Shown: positions 8,008 to 16,846 of the stretch, piece by piece | Layout: every line of letters starts with the position of its first letter | Position numbering within the stretch: position 1 is the first letter of the stretch | From: Candidatus Zixiibacteriota bacterium | Lineage (GTDB): Bacteria > Zixibacteria > MSB-5A5 > DSPP01 | Reading direction: 5' to 3' | DNA length: 64,000 bases | Assembly: GCA_022614805.1 (NCBI GenBank) | Contig: JAKEHY010000019.1 | Span: 43,918-107,917, forward strand | Translations under genes and position numbers: made by a program | The notes under the pieces: model-generated | What the model was told of the DNA's origin: nothing | Database searches by the model: none | What the model saw: the letters and a program-made list of their open reading frames with translations, nothing else

Positions 8008-8949
8008 CTAAAGTTGGGAAGCTTGAGGCAAACGGGCTGCAACTTCAGGGGTTTTCAGGGCACCGGTTTTATAATCAATCAGGTTTTTCCATTTGCGGTG
8101 CATCCAGAGGTAGTGGTGGGGGTGCCGGCGGACGAGCTGTTCAAGACAGGAGGTGTAGGTCTGGGTCAAGCGGAAAATTTCCTCCTCCCGGTCGGCGGAG
8201 GGATTTGGCCAGAGGGCCGGAAAAATCACCGGCTTGTATTTCCACGGCCCGATTCGAACCAAAAAGCCGACAATTATGGGGGCTTGCAGCCGGACGGCAA
8301 AGGCGGCCGGGCCTTTGGAAACGGTGGTAGGCAGGCCCATGAAATCGACCACGATGCCGTCTTCGCCCACGTATTGGTCGGATACAAAAGCCACCAGCCG
8401 GCCCTCCGAAAGCGAACGCACCACCGAGCGGGTGGCCACACCGGTTTTGATAATGCCAACCCCCTGCCGCATCCGGTTTTTGTCAATCCATCGGTCAACC
8501 AATGGATTGCGCTGTTCCTTGACCACCACATCCAGCGGGAAACCGGATTGGCGGATAAAGGCACCTATGAGTTCCCAATTGCCGAAATGGCCGGTTACTA
8601 ACACAACCCCCTTTCCTGCTTGGGCCGCTTTCCGCAGGTGCTCGATATCCTCCCCGTTGAACCGGGATTCGAAAAAGTTTTTATCGAGCCGCCGGAAGCG
8701 GGCGAATTCGGCCATTGTCAGCCCGACGTTTTCGAACGCGGCTTTAGCCACTTTTGAATCCAGCTTTGCCAGGCTCAAATTGGTTTCTGCAACCCTGCGG
8801 CGAAAGGGAGCAAGATGGTAGTATATGCGCCCGAGCTTGCAATCGAGCCATGAAGCCATCCGCTCCGGTAAAAAAGCCAAAAACAGGCCGAAGCCAGCGA
8901 GAAGAAGATATTCAAAAAAATATTCCACCCTTCGAACTTTATTACTCAC
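8008..8949 (-). CDS. Lipid A biosynthesis acyltransferase (LpxL/HtrB family)
   Basis: The protein has 313 aa, the normal length for LpxL/LpxM. A membrane-anchoring hydrophobic segment lies at residues ~10-28. The HX4E catalytic motif is H121-F-G-N-W-E126 within VLVTGHFGNWEL, and the downstream SDQYVGEDGIVVDFMG block is the substrate-site region of this family. These enzymes add secondary acyl chains to lipid A at the inner membrane. The gene is the first of the minus-strand group acyltransferase-heptosyltransferase-PfkB, which together point to an LPS-bearing outer membrane. The acyl-chain specificity is unknown. Confidence 0.9.
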   Translation of the reverse strand: MSNKVRRVEYFFEYLLLAGFGLFLAFLPERMASWLDCKLGRIYYHLAPFRRRVAETNLSLAKLDSKVAKAAFENVGLTMAEFARFRRLDKNFFESRFNGEDIEHLRKAAQAGKGVVLVTGHFGNWELIGAFIRQSGFPLDVVVKEQRNPLVDRWIDKNRMRQGVGIIKTGVATRSVVRSLSEGRLVAFVSDQYVGEDGIVVDFMGLPTTVSKGPAAFAVRLQAPIIVGFLVRIGPWKYKPVIFPALWPNPSADREEEIFRLTQTYTSCLEQLVRRHPHHYLWMHRKWKNLIDYKTGALKTPEVAARLPQASQL

Positions 8950-9032
8950 TTTCCACCAGTCTCATACGGCTCCGAGCGTTGTAAGAAAGCAAAGCCAAGA
9001 TTCAAAAACAAGCAATTTGACATCAATTCACC

Positions 9033-9060
9033 TTGACAACCCTTTGGTCGCCTCTATCTT
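9033..9060 (+). promoter_or_regulatory. Sigma-70-like promoter of the first FG-GAP gene
   Basis: TTGACA (9033-9038), a 16-nt spacer and TATCTT (9055-9060), 23 nt before the ATG at 9084. A strong ribosome-binding site (AAAGGAGG) lies just upstream of the start. A second TTGACA lies at 9017-9022. Confidence 0.5.
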
Positions 9061-9083
9061 GAAGGAGAAAAGGAGGAAAAATT

Positions 9084-10748
9084 ATGCCTGAAAAGTTAAA
9101 ATTCAGCAGGGGCCTGTTTTACTTCGCTTTTTCAGCTCTAACCCTTCAATCGTTGGCCAAAGCGGAAACTACGGCTTTTCAGCTGCTTTATCAAAAAAAC
9201 GGCGACGTCGCCGATGCGTTTTTGAGCTACTCGGTCGCCGGGGCGGGAGACGTTAACGGCGACGGAAAGGCGGATTTTATCATCGGAGCTCCCTTTATCA
9301 GCCCCGGGGGGCGCACGAATGCCGGTTCGGCTTATGTCTATTCCGGGGCGGACGGGGCTTTGCTTCACCAAAAAGACGGTATCTCCTCCGGCGACCAACT
9401 GGGTTATTCCGTGGCTGGGGCTGGGGATATAGATGGCGACGGTAAAGCGGATTTCATCATCGGCGCCATCTACACCCTCAACGGAATACCACCTGATTTC
9501 TTCTACGGTGGGTCGGCTTACGTCTATTCCGGAGCCACCGGCGGCGTGCTTTACATAAAGCAGGGAGACGACCCCGGCGGCCAACTGGGTAATTCCGTGG
9601 CCGGGGCGGGAGATGTAAATGGGGATGGGAAAGCGGATTTTATCGTCGGCGCCCCTTTTTCCAGCCCGGGGAGTAGCTTGGCCGGTTCGGCTTATGTCTA
9701 TTCCGGGGCGGACGGAGCTCTGCTCTACCAAAAAGACGGCGAAAACGCCGATGACTTACTGGGTTTCTCCGTCGCCTCGGCCGGGGATGTCGATGGCGAC
9801 AGCAGAGCCGACTTCATCATTGGGGCACCGTTTGTCGACGTGGGTGTCGAGCCAGGCGGGCTTTTTTTTGATGCCGGCGAGGCCTATGTTTACTCCGGCG
9901 CCACTGGCAGCCTGCTTTACGGACCAGCCGGAAACAAAGCCTGCGAGCAACTGGGTTATTCCGTGGCCGGGGCCGGGGATGTGAACGGGGACACCAGGGC
10001 GGATTTTATAGTCGGAGCGATTGGCGCCGCGCCGGGCGGAACCGACATAGTCGGCTCCGCCTATGTTTATTCGGGGGCGGACGGCGCTCTTTTATATCAG
10101 AAAGACGGAAGCGGGCTTTTTGATGATTTCGGTTTTTCCGTTGCCGGGGCCGGAGACGCGGACGGCGACGGGAAAGCGGATTTTATCATCGGCGCCCGTT
10201 TTGCCGACCCGGGCGGGGTCAGTGACGCCGGCTCGGCCTTTCTGTATTCCGGACTGGACGGCTCCCTTCTATTCCAGAAAGACGGCACCGGCGCCGATGA
10301 CCATATGGGCTACGCCGTTGCCGGGGGTGGAGATGTAAACGAAGACGGCAACGCCGATTTCATCGTCGGGGCCGAAGCGGCCGATCCGGGGGGGAATACC
10401 GACGCCGGCTCGGCATTCGTGTACGGCCTTATTGTCACAGACGTTTCCGAACAAGAGAGCCCTCGTCCGGCCCATTTTGAGCTTGCCCAAAACTACCCCA
10501 ACCCGTTCAACCCGACAACAACCATTCAATACTACCTGCCCAAGCGGGAAAAGGTGACGCTGGAGATTTTCAATATTTTGGGGGAACAAGTGCGGGTACT
10601 GGTTGACGAAGAACAGGCGGCAGGAGAGCGCACGGCGGTTTGGGATGGGAAAGACGGGAAGGGGAAAATTCTGCCAAGCGGGATTTATTTCTACCGCCTA
10701 AAAACCAAAGATTATTCCGAAGTCAAGAAAATGATGTTTTTGAAATAA
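9084..10748 (+). CDS. Secreted seven-bladed FG-GAP (integrin-like) propeller with C-terminal sorting domain
   Basis: The protein has 554 aa. A signal peptide (residues ~1-27, ending AKAE) is followed by seven repeats of the GAGDVNGDGKADFIIGAP type. Each has a calcium-binding D-x-D-x-D-like loop and they are spaced ~55-65 residues apart, enough for one complete beta-propeller of the integrin-alpha kind. A C-terminal ~90-residue module starts FELAQNYPNPFNPTTTI and ends with a YRL-x-T...KMMFLK tail, the FlgD-like/type IX secretion sorting domain typical of FCB bacteria. It is therefore expected to be exported across the outer membrane and attached or released. Start: ATG with AAAGGAGG upstream. 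A paralogue follows at 10973. Confidence 0.9.
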   Translation: MPEKLKFSRGLFYFAFSALTLQSLAKAETTAFQLLYQKNGDVADAFLSYSVAGAGDVNGDGKADFIIGAPFISPGGRTNAGSAYVYSGADGALLHQKDGISSGDQLGYSVAGAGDIDGDGKADFIIGAIYTLNGIPPDFFYGGSAYVYSGATGGVLYIKQGDDPGGQLGNSVAGAGDVNGDGKADFIVGAPFSSPGSSLAGSAYVYSGADGALLYQKDGENADDLLGFSVASAGDVDGDSRADFIIGAPFVDVGVEPGGLFFDAGEAYVYSGATGSLLYGPAGNKACEQLGYSVAGAGDVNGDTRADFIVGAIGAAPGGTDIVGSAYVYSGADGALLYQKDGSGLFDDFGFSVAGAGDADGDGKADFIIGARFADPGGVSDAGSAFLYSGLDGSLLFQKDGTGADDHMGYAVAGGGDVNEDGNADFIVGAEAADPGGNTDAGSAFVYGLIVTDVSEQESPRPAHFELAQNYPNPFNPTTTIQYYLPKREKVTLEIFNILGEQVRVLVDEEQAAGERTAVWDGKDGKGKILPSGIYFYRLKTKDYSEVKKMMFLK

Positions 10749-10775
10749 GGGGCGAAGCAGCCGGCCTCTTTTTTT
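10748..10775 (+). terminator. Possible rho-independent terminator after the first FG-GAP gene
   Basis: A 6-bp stem AGGGGC/GCCTCT (one G-U pair, 10-nt loop) is followed directly by six more T. It starts at the last base of the stop codon. The stem is short, so the call is tentative. Confidence 0.4.
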
Positions 10776-10776
10776 G

Positions 10777-10834
10777 ACCCCACCCCTCGGCCCGCCTCCG
10801 GCGGGCCTCGTTCCTTCCCCTGCCGGGGAGGGAA
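10777..10834. repeat. CCCCACCCCT-type palindromic repeat
   Basis: Copy of the dispersed element. It has an inner GCCCGCCTC/GGCGGGC hairpin and a terminal TTCCCCTGCCGGGGAGGGAA palindrome, and lies between the two FG-GAP genes. Confidence 0.7.
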
Positions 10835-10972
10835 CGGACTTGACAAGTTAGCGGTCAGGGGGAAGTAAAAAATGACCTCCGAGGAAAACGACCCTCGCTT
10901 GAAAAGCATTATTTCCATTTGGAACTTGCAAACCGACTTCCACCAAACCGGCTGTCAGCTTATATTATAAAT

Positions 10973-12598
10973 ATGTTCGGCAGGCCTTGCGTGGCAGGCG
11001 CGCTCCTGCTTTTGATTGGCTTCGGCAAAAATGTTGCACTTGAAACACTCCCCTTCCAATTGCTTCACCAGAAAAATGGTTCCGCCCCGGAAGCCTTCGG
11101 CTCTTCCATCGCCGGAGTGGGGGACGTGAACGGGGATGGGAAGGCCGACTTTGTCGTGGGGAACCCTCTCGCCAATCCGGACGGGTTTTCCAAAGTGGGT
11201 GCCATTTACGTTTATTCGGGGGCGGACGGCGACCTCTTGTATCAAGTCGATGGGGTTTCCCCCGAAGGTGGATTTGGGTATTCGGTGGCCCAAACTGGAG
11301 ACTTGGATGGGGATAGTAAAAGCGACCTCATCGTGGGGGCCCCTTATACTTCCCCCAACGCGAAGTTTCAGGCCGGCTCCGTTTTTATCCTTTCCGGCTC
11401 AAACGGCTCAACAATGTTGCAGAAGGATGGAGCCGCCCAGCTCGACTACTTTGGCACTTCCGTGGCGGGAGCCGGAGATGTAAACAACGACGGGAAAACC
11501 GATTTTATGGTGGGAGCCACCGGAACCGACGTGGGAGGACACCCCAACGCCGGCTCGGTCTTCGTCTATTCGGGAACCGATGGCTCCCCGCTTTTTCGAA
11601 AAGATGGAAGTTCAATGTCGGAGTTTTTCGGAACTTCCGTGGCCGGCACCGGGGATGTGGATGGGGACGGCTATGCTGATTTTGTCATTGGAACTCCTTA
11701 CGCGGAAGATCCGGATAGCGCTCAAAGTTTTAACTCCGGGGCCGCTTTTGTTTATTCGGGCCGGGATGGTTCTCTACTTTTCAACTTTCAAAGCGACAAG
11801 GAAGACGATAATTTGGGTTATTCCGTCAGCGGGGCCGGAGACGTGAACGGGGACGGCCGAAGCGACTTCGTCGTGGGAGTACCACATATCAATAACATCG
11901 GCCCCTCGGACGTTGGCAGGGCAATCATCTATTCCGGAGGGGACGGCTCGGCCCTTTGGATTTTACACGGCGACGCCGTTGGCGACTACTTTGGAACCTC
12001 GGTGGCGGGAACCGGCGACGTGGACGGCGATGGGAAGGGGGACGTGGCGGTTGGCGCCTTTGGCGCTGAAAACGGAGGACAGTTTCAGGCCGGCGCAGCC
12101 TTTGTTTTTTCCGGGGCGGACGGCGCACTGTTGTTCCGGCTGAACGGCGCGCGGGCCTACGACCGGATGGGAGTGCCGGTTGCCGGGGCCGGCGACGTCA
12201 ATGCGGACGGTTACGCCGATTTCATAATAAGCGCGCCGCAAGCCGATACGGGGCGGGGTCAGGTGTTCGTGTACGGCCTTGTTCCCACCGACGCACCGGA
12301 TGAGATTGCGAACCGGCCGGCGCGCTTTGAGCTTGCCCAAAATTATCCCAACCCCTTCAACCCGGCCACCACGATTCGTTACCGCCTGCCCAGACAGGAA
12401 CGGGTTGCGCTGGAGATTTTCAACCTGCTGGGGGAACGGGTGAACCTTTTGGCAGACGGCCTGCAAGCCGCCGGAGAATACGCTTTCAGCTGGAATGGAA
12501 CGGATAAAAAAGGGAAAACGCTGCCCAGCGGGATTTATTTTTACCGATTACGAGGAAGGGATTTTTCGGAAACGAAGAAGATGTTGTTGTTAAAGTAG
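10973..12598 (+). CDS. Second secreted FG-GAP propeller with C-terminal sorting domain
   Basis: Paralogue of the preceding gene. It has seven GAGDVNGDGKADFVVG-like repeats and the same sorting tail (FELAQNYPNPFNPATTI ... KKMLLLK). The reading frame is open from a TTG at 10919, but ATG at 10973 begins a good signal peptide (MFGRPCVAGALLLLIGFG), so that start is preferred, giving 541 aa. No clear Shine-Dalgarno precedes it. The repeats are more divergent than in the first gene (QTGDLDGDSKSDLIVG, GAGDVNADGYADFIIS), which points to an old duplication. Probable role: extracellular adhesion or ligand-binding propeller exported by a type IX-like system (inference from the family). Confidence 0.87.
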   Translation: MFGRPCVAGALLLLIGFGKNVALETLPFQLLHQKNGSAPEAFGSSIAGVGDVNGDGKADFVVGNPLANPDGFSKVGAIYVYSGADGDLLYQVDGVSPEGGFGYSVAQTGDLDGDSKSDLIVGAPYTSPNAKFQAGSVFILSGSNGSTMLQKDGAAQLDYFGTSVAGAGDVNNDGKTDFMVGATGTDVGGHPNAGSVFVYSGTDGSPLFRKDGSSMSEFFGTSVAGTGDVDGDGYADFVIGTPYAEDPDSAQSFNSGAAFVYSGRDGSLLFNFQSDKEDDNLGYSVSGAGDVNGDGRSDFVVGVPHINNIGPSDVGRAIIYSGGDGSALWILHGDAVGDYFGTSVAGTGDVDGDGKGDVAVGAFGAENGGQFQAGAAFVFSGADGALLFRLNGARAYDRMGVPVAGAGDVNADGYADFIISAPQADTGRGQVFVYGLVPTDAPDEIANRPARFELAQNYPNPFNPATTIRYRLPRQERVALEIFNLLGERVNLLADGLQAAGEYAFSWNGTDKKGKTLPSGIYFYRLRGRDFSETKKMLLLK

Positions 12599-12620
12599 GG
12601 GTATGATAAATCAAACCCCG
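12597..12620. repeat. Imperfect GGGGT-TGAT palindrome overlapping the stop of the FG-GAP gene
   Basis: GGGGTATGAT/ATCAAACCCC inverted repeat followed by GACGGG. It is nearly the same element as the perfect palindrome at 46345-46370, which is followed by CGGG. Confidence 0.5.
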
Positions 12621-12629
12621 ACGGGCCCG

Positions 12630-15035
12630 CTATTTCGGCTTCAGCCGTTTCAAAAGCTCGCTTCCCTTTTCCTTCAACTCTTCTTTTTTCTCTTCAACCA
12701 AACTTTCCTTTTTCTCACGGGCGCCGGGGAGGGTCAGGTTGATTTTCGGGTCGGCGCCTGTGCCGGTGAGGGCGAAGGTGACCGGAATTTTCCCCTGCGC
12801 GTCTTTCATCATTTCCAAAAGCGCCGGCGGAAGACCGAAACGCTCCGCCGCTTCGGCGGTGATTTTGGAATCCACCACAAAGTCCAAGGCCCCGTTCAGG
12901 CCCAGACTTCCGGTCGATTTGAAATCCCCGAGCGGCAGACCAAAGTTGAGCGGGTTGAAGATGAGTTTGCCATCCTGCATCCGGAAAAGCGCTTTAAGAT
13001 TTTTCAGGGGCAACTCTTTTTTCCAATCCTGGCCCATTTTTTCCCCCAGTTTGGCCACCGGGCCGAAGCGCACCAGTTTTCCGGAGTCGATGTTCCAGTT
13101 GCCGTTGGCGGACATCGAACGCATTATTTCCGAGGCGACCAGACCGGCACCGGAAAAATTGCCGGAGAGATTCATTTTGCCAAAAACCGTCCCCTTTAAC
13201 GGGGTAACGGCGGAGAACAGCTCGTTGGCCTCTATTCCGGTGGCTTGGATTTTGGCGTCGAACTTGGGGCGAGAGAAGTCGGTCAGGTTGCGAGTCAATT
13301 CCCCCGCTACTTTCCCCTGCAACATATCCATTGTAAAGCCATTCATACGGATGATTCCATCATCGATTTTCACCGGCGAGCGAAAGTTGGAAAAAGGGAG
13401 TTTGTTGAAAACCCCTTTTTTCACTTCAACCGTGCCGCTGCCGTTCCAGTCGGGCAGGGGGACGGTATCAACCTTGACGCCGCCCCCGGGCAGCCGTTCC
13501 GGCGGCGGGAAAAGCTGGTCCAAGTCGAGAAACTCCGAACGAAGAGTAAAAGTAACCGCGGCCGGAACTTTTCTTTTCGTTGCCGCCCAAGCGACCGCGT
13601 TGGCGACCTTGCCGGCAACGGAAATGTCCGAGTTGCCGGCCTTGAGTGAAAGTTTAAGCTGGCTGATGTCTTTGCCGGAAAGGCCGATGTCGGCGTTCAA
13701 ATCGCTGATTGGGTACTTGGATTTGGGCGAGGAGTATTCCACATCCTTCACCAACAGCCGCCCGTTCAGCCGGAAACTTTCCTTGTTTTTGGCCGAACCG
13801 GAGAGGGATAAATCGGGGGTAAGTTCGCCGGAGAGTTTGGTGTCGGCCATATCCAAAAGCCCGGGCAGCACGGCCAGGTTCAGTTTTCCCTTTACATCCA
13901 GATTGATATCCTGCTTTTCCCAATCCGAGAGGCCCAAACCGACTTGAAACGGTTCGCCGCCCCAGTAGCCGTTGGAGGTGGTCAAATTCAGCCGCTTGGC
14001 CCCCAAATCCACCTTGGTTTCCAATTTTTCAACCCGGATTTTTTCCTTTACTCGAGGCGCAGCAAGCTCGAAGCTATTCACCACCAAACCCAACTGTCCC
14101 TGCAAAGGGGAAGCGAAACGTATTTGGCCCGCAACCCTTCCCTTTCCTGAAAGTTTCCATTCCTTGGCGGCAGCCGGCAGAAAGGCGGCAAAGCTTTCCT
14201 TCAATTCAGCGGCCGAGAATTCCTCCGATTTGATGTCGAGGCGCCCCTTCTTCTCTCCCCGCAGGCCGGAAAATTCCCCAGAGGCCAAAAGGGCAATTTC
14301 ACCGAAGCGGAAGGAGGCGCTTTTGACTTCCATCCGGTCTTGGACCAAGGAATAATCGAGATTATAAGATATTTCAGGCACCAGCTTTTCGGTTTCAAAT
14401 TTTTGTTTGGGGGACCGATAGCGAACCAGGCCGGAGGTGAGCTTGCCGGAAAAATCCAGCTTCTTCTCCCCCTCATGATAGGCCGACTTGCTGTTCCAGT
14501 TTAGACGGGAAAGAAAAAAAATGGTTCCGGTGGAATCGTTGCGGTAGCGAATCTGGCCGTTGGAAAGGGACAGGTTTTCCACCAGCAGAAAAACGGTCCC
14601 GCCGCCCTTTGTTTTCTCGGTTCCGGCCGTGGCGGCGAACCAATCGGCAATGTTGCTTTTCCCGCTGGAAGAAACCTCGTAGCTGATGACCGGCTCGACC
14701 AGCTCCAGCGAGGTGACTTCCGCCTGTTTTTTCAAAAGCGGCAGAATTTTGACCGCCAGGGCAATTTTTTGAGCCGAAAACAAAAGGGAATCGTTAAAAC
14801 CGGTGCGGTTTTTGACCTTTACGCTGGATAGATTGATTTTGATTTTTCCCCAGGCGGAAAAGGAAGCGTCGCCGACGGAGACCGGGCGGCCGAGGGCTTG
14901 TTCAGCTTTGGGTAAAACGAGCGCCAAAATCCGCTCTTTGGTGAAATAAAAGTACAGAACCGTGGCGGCAACCACCCATAGCAAAAGGAGCCCGCCGAAA
15001 AGCCAGAGGAGTCCCTTGAAGATTTTTTTCATCAA
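12630..15035 (-). CDS. AsmA-family envelope protein
   Basis: The protein has 801 aa, with one N-terminal transmembrane helix (residues ~4-30) and a long periplasmic beta-rich region. The opening ILALVLPKAEQALGRPVSVGDASFS is the AsmA N-terminal signature. The C-terminal ~200 residues (GTVFGKMNLSGNFSGAG, then the dimension of AsmA_2) close the domain. AsmA-like proteins are related to the bridge-type lipid transporters YhdP and TamB and affect phospholipid and LPS delivery to the outer membrane. The gene overlaps the end of its own start region with the UPF0173 gene by 4 nt (ATGA-like), so it is translated after it. Role assigned from the family. Confidence 0.85.
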   Translation of the reverse strand: MMKKIFKGLLWLFGGLLLLWVVAATVLYFYFTKERILALVLPKAEQALGRPVSVGDASFSAWGKIKINLSSVKVKNRTGFNDSLLFSAQKIALAVKILPLLKKQAEVTSLELVEPVISYEVSSSGKSNIADWFAATAGTEKTKGGGTVFLLVENLSLSNGQIRYRNDSTGTIFFLSRLNWNSKSAYHEGEKKLDFSGKLTSGLVRYRSPKQKFETEKLVPEISYNLDYSLVQDRMEVKSASFRFGEIALLASGEFSGLRGEKKGRLDIKSEEFSAAELKESFAAFLPAAAKEWKLSGKGRVAGQIRFASPLQGQLGLVVNSFELAAPRVKEKIRVEKLETKVDLGAKRLNLTTSNGYWGGEPFQVGLGLSDWEKQDINLDVKGKLNLAVLPGLLDMADTKLSGELTPDLSLSGSAKNKESFRLNGRLLVKDVEYSSPKSKYPISDLNADIGLSGKDISQLKLSLKAGNSDISVAGKVANAVAWAATKRKVPAAVTFTLRSEFLDLDQLFPPPERLPGGGVKVDTVPLPDWNGSGTVEVKKGVFNKLPFSNFRSPVKIDDGIIRMNGFTMDMLQGKVAGELTRNLTDFSRPKFDAKIQATGIEANELFSAVTPLKGTVFGKMNLSGNFSGAGLVASEIMRSMSANGNWNIDSGKLVRFGPVAKLGEKMGQDWKKELPLKNLKALFRMQDGKLIFNPLNFGLPLGDFKSTGSLGLNGALDFVVDSKITAEAAERFGLPPALLEMMKDAQGKIPVTFALTGTGADPKINLTLPGAREKKESLVEEKKEELKEKGSELLKRLKPK

Positions 15036-15715
15036 AACTCCAAAGACTTTCCGGGCTCCAGAATTACCACCTTGGAGCCCTTAACTTTCGAAGCGAAAGA
15101 TTTGGGGTCCTGTTTGATGATATCCCAGGTGCTGTAGTGCATCGGCACCACCGTCTTGGGTTTTAAGAATTCGACCGCCTTGGCGGCATCCTCCGGCCCC
15201 ATCGTGAAGTTGTCGCCGATGGGCAAAAGGGCCACTTCCAAAGGATGCATCTGCCCAATAAGCTGCATATCCATAAATAGCCCGGTATCCCCGGCATGGT
15301 AAACGTTTTTACCCTCCACGTTCACCACAAATCCGCAGGGATTCCCCAAATAGAGCATTTTTCCATCTATTTCGTCCCCCGAGCCGTGATGGGCAATGGT
15401 CAGCTTCACCCGGCCGAAAGGAAATGCATAGCTCCCGCCGATATGCATCGGATGAATCTTGCATCCTTTGGAAGCGCAATAGCCTTCCGCCAGCTCGAAG
15501 GGGCCAATGACTGTTGCCTGGGTGCGTTTGGCGATGGCCACCGTGTCGCCGAGATGGTCGCCGTGGCCGTGGGAGACCAGAATGTGAGTGGCTTGAAGCT
15601 GTTCCGCCTTCACCGGAGCGGCGGGGTTTCCGGTGATGAATGGGTCAAAAAGGATTTTGTATTGGCCCGTTTCCAGCAAAAAAGCGGCGTGTCCGTACCA
15701 GGTAAGCTTGGCCAT
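15032..15715 (-). CDS. UPF0173 metal-dependent hydrolase (metallo-beta-lactamase fold)
   Basis: The protein has 227 aa, typical of the UPF0173/YtkL family. The metal-binding motif HGHGDH occurs in HILVSHGHGDHLGD, with further ligands in AHHGSGDE, YHAGDTG and PMHYSTWD. The natural substrate of the family is not established. The gene lies 20 nt downstream of mnmA and overlaps the AsmA-like gene by 4 nt, so the three may form one minus-strand operon. Confidence 0.88.
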   Translation of the reverse strand: MAKLTWYGHAAFLLETGQYKILFDPFITGNPAAPVKAEQLQATHILVSHGHGDHLGDTVAIAKRTQATVIGPFELAEGYCASKGCKIHPMHIGGSYAFPFGRVKLTIAHHGSGDEIDGKMLYLGNPCGFVVNVEGKNVYHAGDTGLFMDMQLIGQMHPLEVALLPIGDNFTMGPEDAAKAVEFLKPKTVVPMHYSTWDIIKQDPKSFASKVKGSKVVILEPGKSLEF

Positions 15716-15735
15716 AGTCCCTCCTCAAGGAAACT

Positions 15736-16830
15736 CTAATCGTCTATAATCTGCTCTATGATGCCGCCCCCCAGCAGGTACTCACCGTCGTAAAAAACGG
15801 CCGATTGGCCGGGGGTAATCGCCCGCTCCGGGGCGTCAAAAACCACTCCTGCCTTCCCGTCGCCAAGCGGAGTTATGGCTGCCGGTTTCTCCTTGGCAAG
15901 ATAGCGGATGCGAACCGAAGCGTTGATTTCTTTCCTGGGCGGCGCGACCGAAACCCAATTCACTTCGCGGAGGATGAAAGCCCGTTTCCAGAGTTCGGAA
16001 TCGTAGGCCAAATAGACCGCCCGCCGGGACGGGTCGATTTTCTTGACATATACCGGCTGGCCGAAGGAGACTCCCAAGCCGTGGCGCTGGCCGATGGTAT
16101 AGCGGTAAACACCATTATGCGCCCCTACCTCGCGGCCGTCCGGCCCAATAATCGGTCCGGAAGCGTTTCCACCGACCCGTTCGGAAACGAAGCGGGCATA
16201 GTCGCCATCCGGAACGAAGCAAATCTCGCGGCTTTCCGGCTTGTCGGCAACGGATAACCTCATTTGACGCGCCTTTTCGCGCACTTCAAGCTTGGTCATA
16301 TTGCCGAGCGGAAACAGCGTTTTTGCCAATTCATCTTGCCTTTGGCCCCAGAGAAAATAGCTCTGGTCGCGGGACAAATCGACGGCTTTCTTCAGAACAA
16401 ACCGTTCGCGCTCTTCGGAAAATTCCACCCGGGCGTAATGTCCGGTGGCGATTTTCTTTGCTCCAAAATGACGAACCTTTTCCCATAGCGCCCGGAACTT
16501 GATAAAGCGGTTGCACTGCACGCAGGGGTTGGGGGTGCGGCCGGAGAGATATTCGGAGGCGAAGTCGGAAATCACCGCCTCGAAAAACGGCTCCTGAAAA
16601 TCCAGAACATAATGCGGAAAGCCAAAGCGCACGGCGGCCTGGCGGGCATCCGCCATCGATTCCAAAGAACAGCAGCGGCCGTCCTGATGGGTATCGCCGC
16701 CGACTTTGGAATAATCCCAGAGTTTCATCGTGACGCCGATTACCGGATGGCCTTCCGAAACGAGAAGGCAGGCCGCGACGGTGGAATCGACGCCGCCGGA
16801 CATTGCGGCTAAAATCAAATTCTTACTCAT
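15736..16830 (-). CDS. mnmA: tRNA-specific 2-thiouridylase MnmA
   Basis: The protein has 364 aa, full length. The PP-loop SGGVDST at residues 11-17 binds ATP. The catalytic cysteines are C103 (NPCVQCN) and C204 (SREICFVPDGDY). MnmA installs the 2-thio group on U34 of the Glu, Gln and Lys tRNAs in the cytoplasm, using sulfur relayed from a cysteine desulfurase. That desulfurase is encoded just upstream on the same strand (18252-19418), separated only by a foreign-looking gene. The intervening gene has probably split an ancestral desulfurase-mnmA pair. Confidence 0.96.
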   Translation of the reverse strand: MSKNLILAAMSGGVDSTVAACLLVSEGHPVIGVTMKLWDYSKVGGDTHQDGRCCSLESMADARQAAVRFGFPHYVLDFQEPFFEAVISDFASEYLSGRTPNPCVQCNRFIKFRALWEKVRHFGAKKIATGHYARVEFSEERERFVLKKAVDLSRDQSYFLWGQRQDELAKTLFPLGNMTKLEVREKARQMRLSVADKPESREICFVPDGDYARFVSERVGGNASGPIIGPDGREVGAHNGVYRYTIGQRHGLGVSFGQPVYVKKIDPSRRAVYLAYDSELWKRAFILREVNWVSVAPPRKEINASVRIRYLAKEKPAAITPLGDGKAGVVFDAPERAITPGQSAVFYDGEYLLGGGIIEQIIDD

Positions 16831-16846
16831 CTCTTCACGCTTGCTG

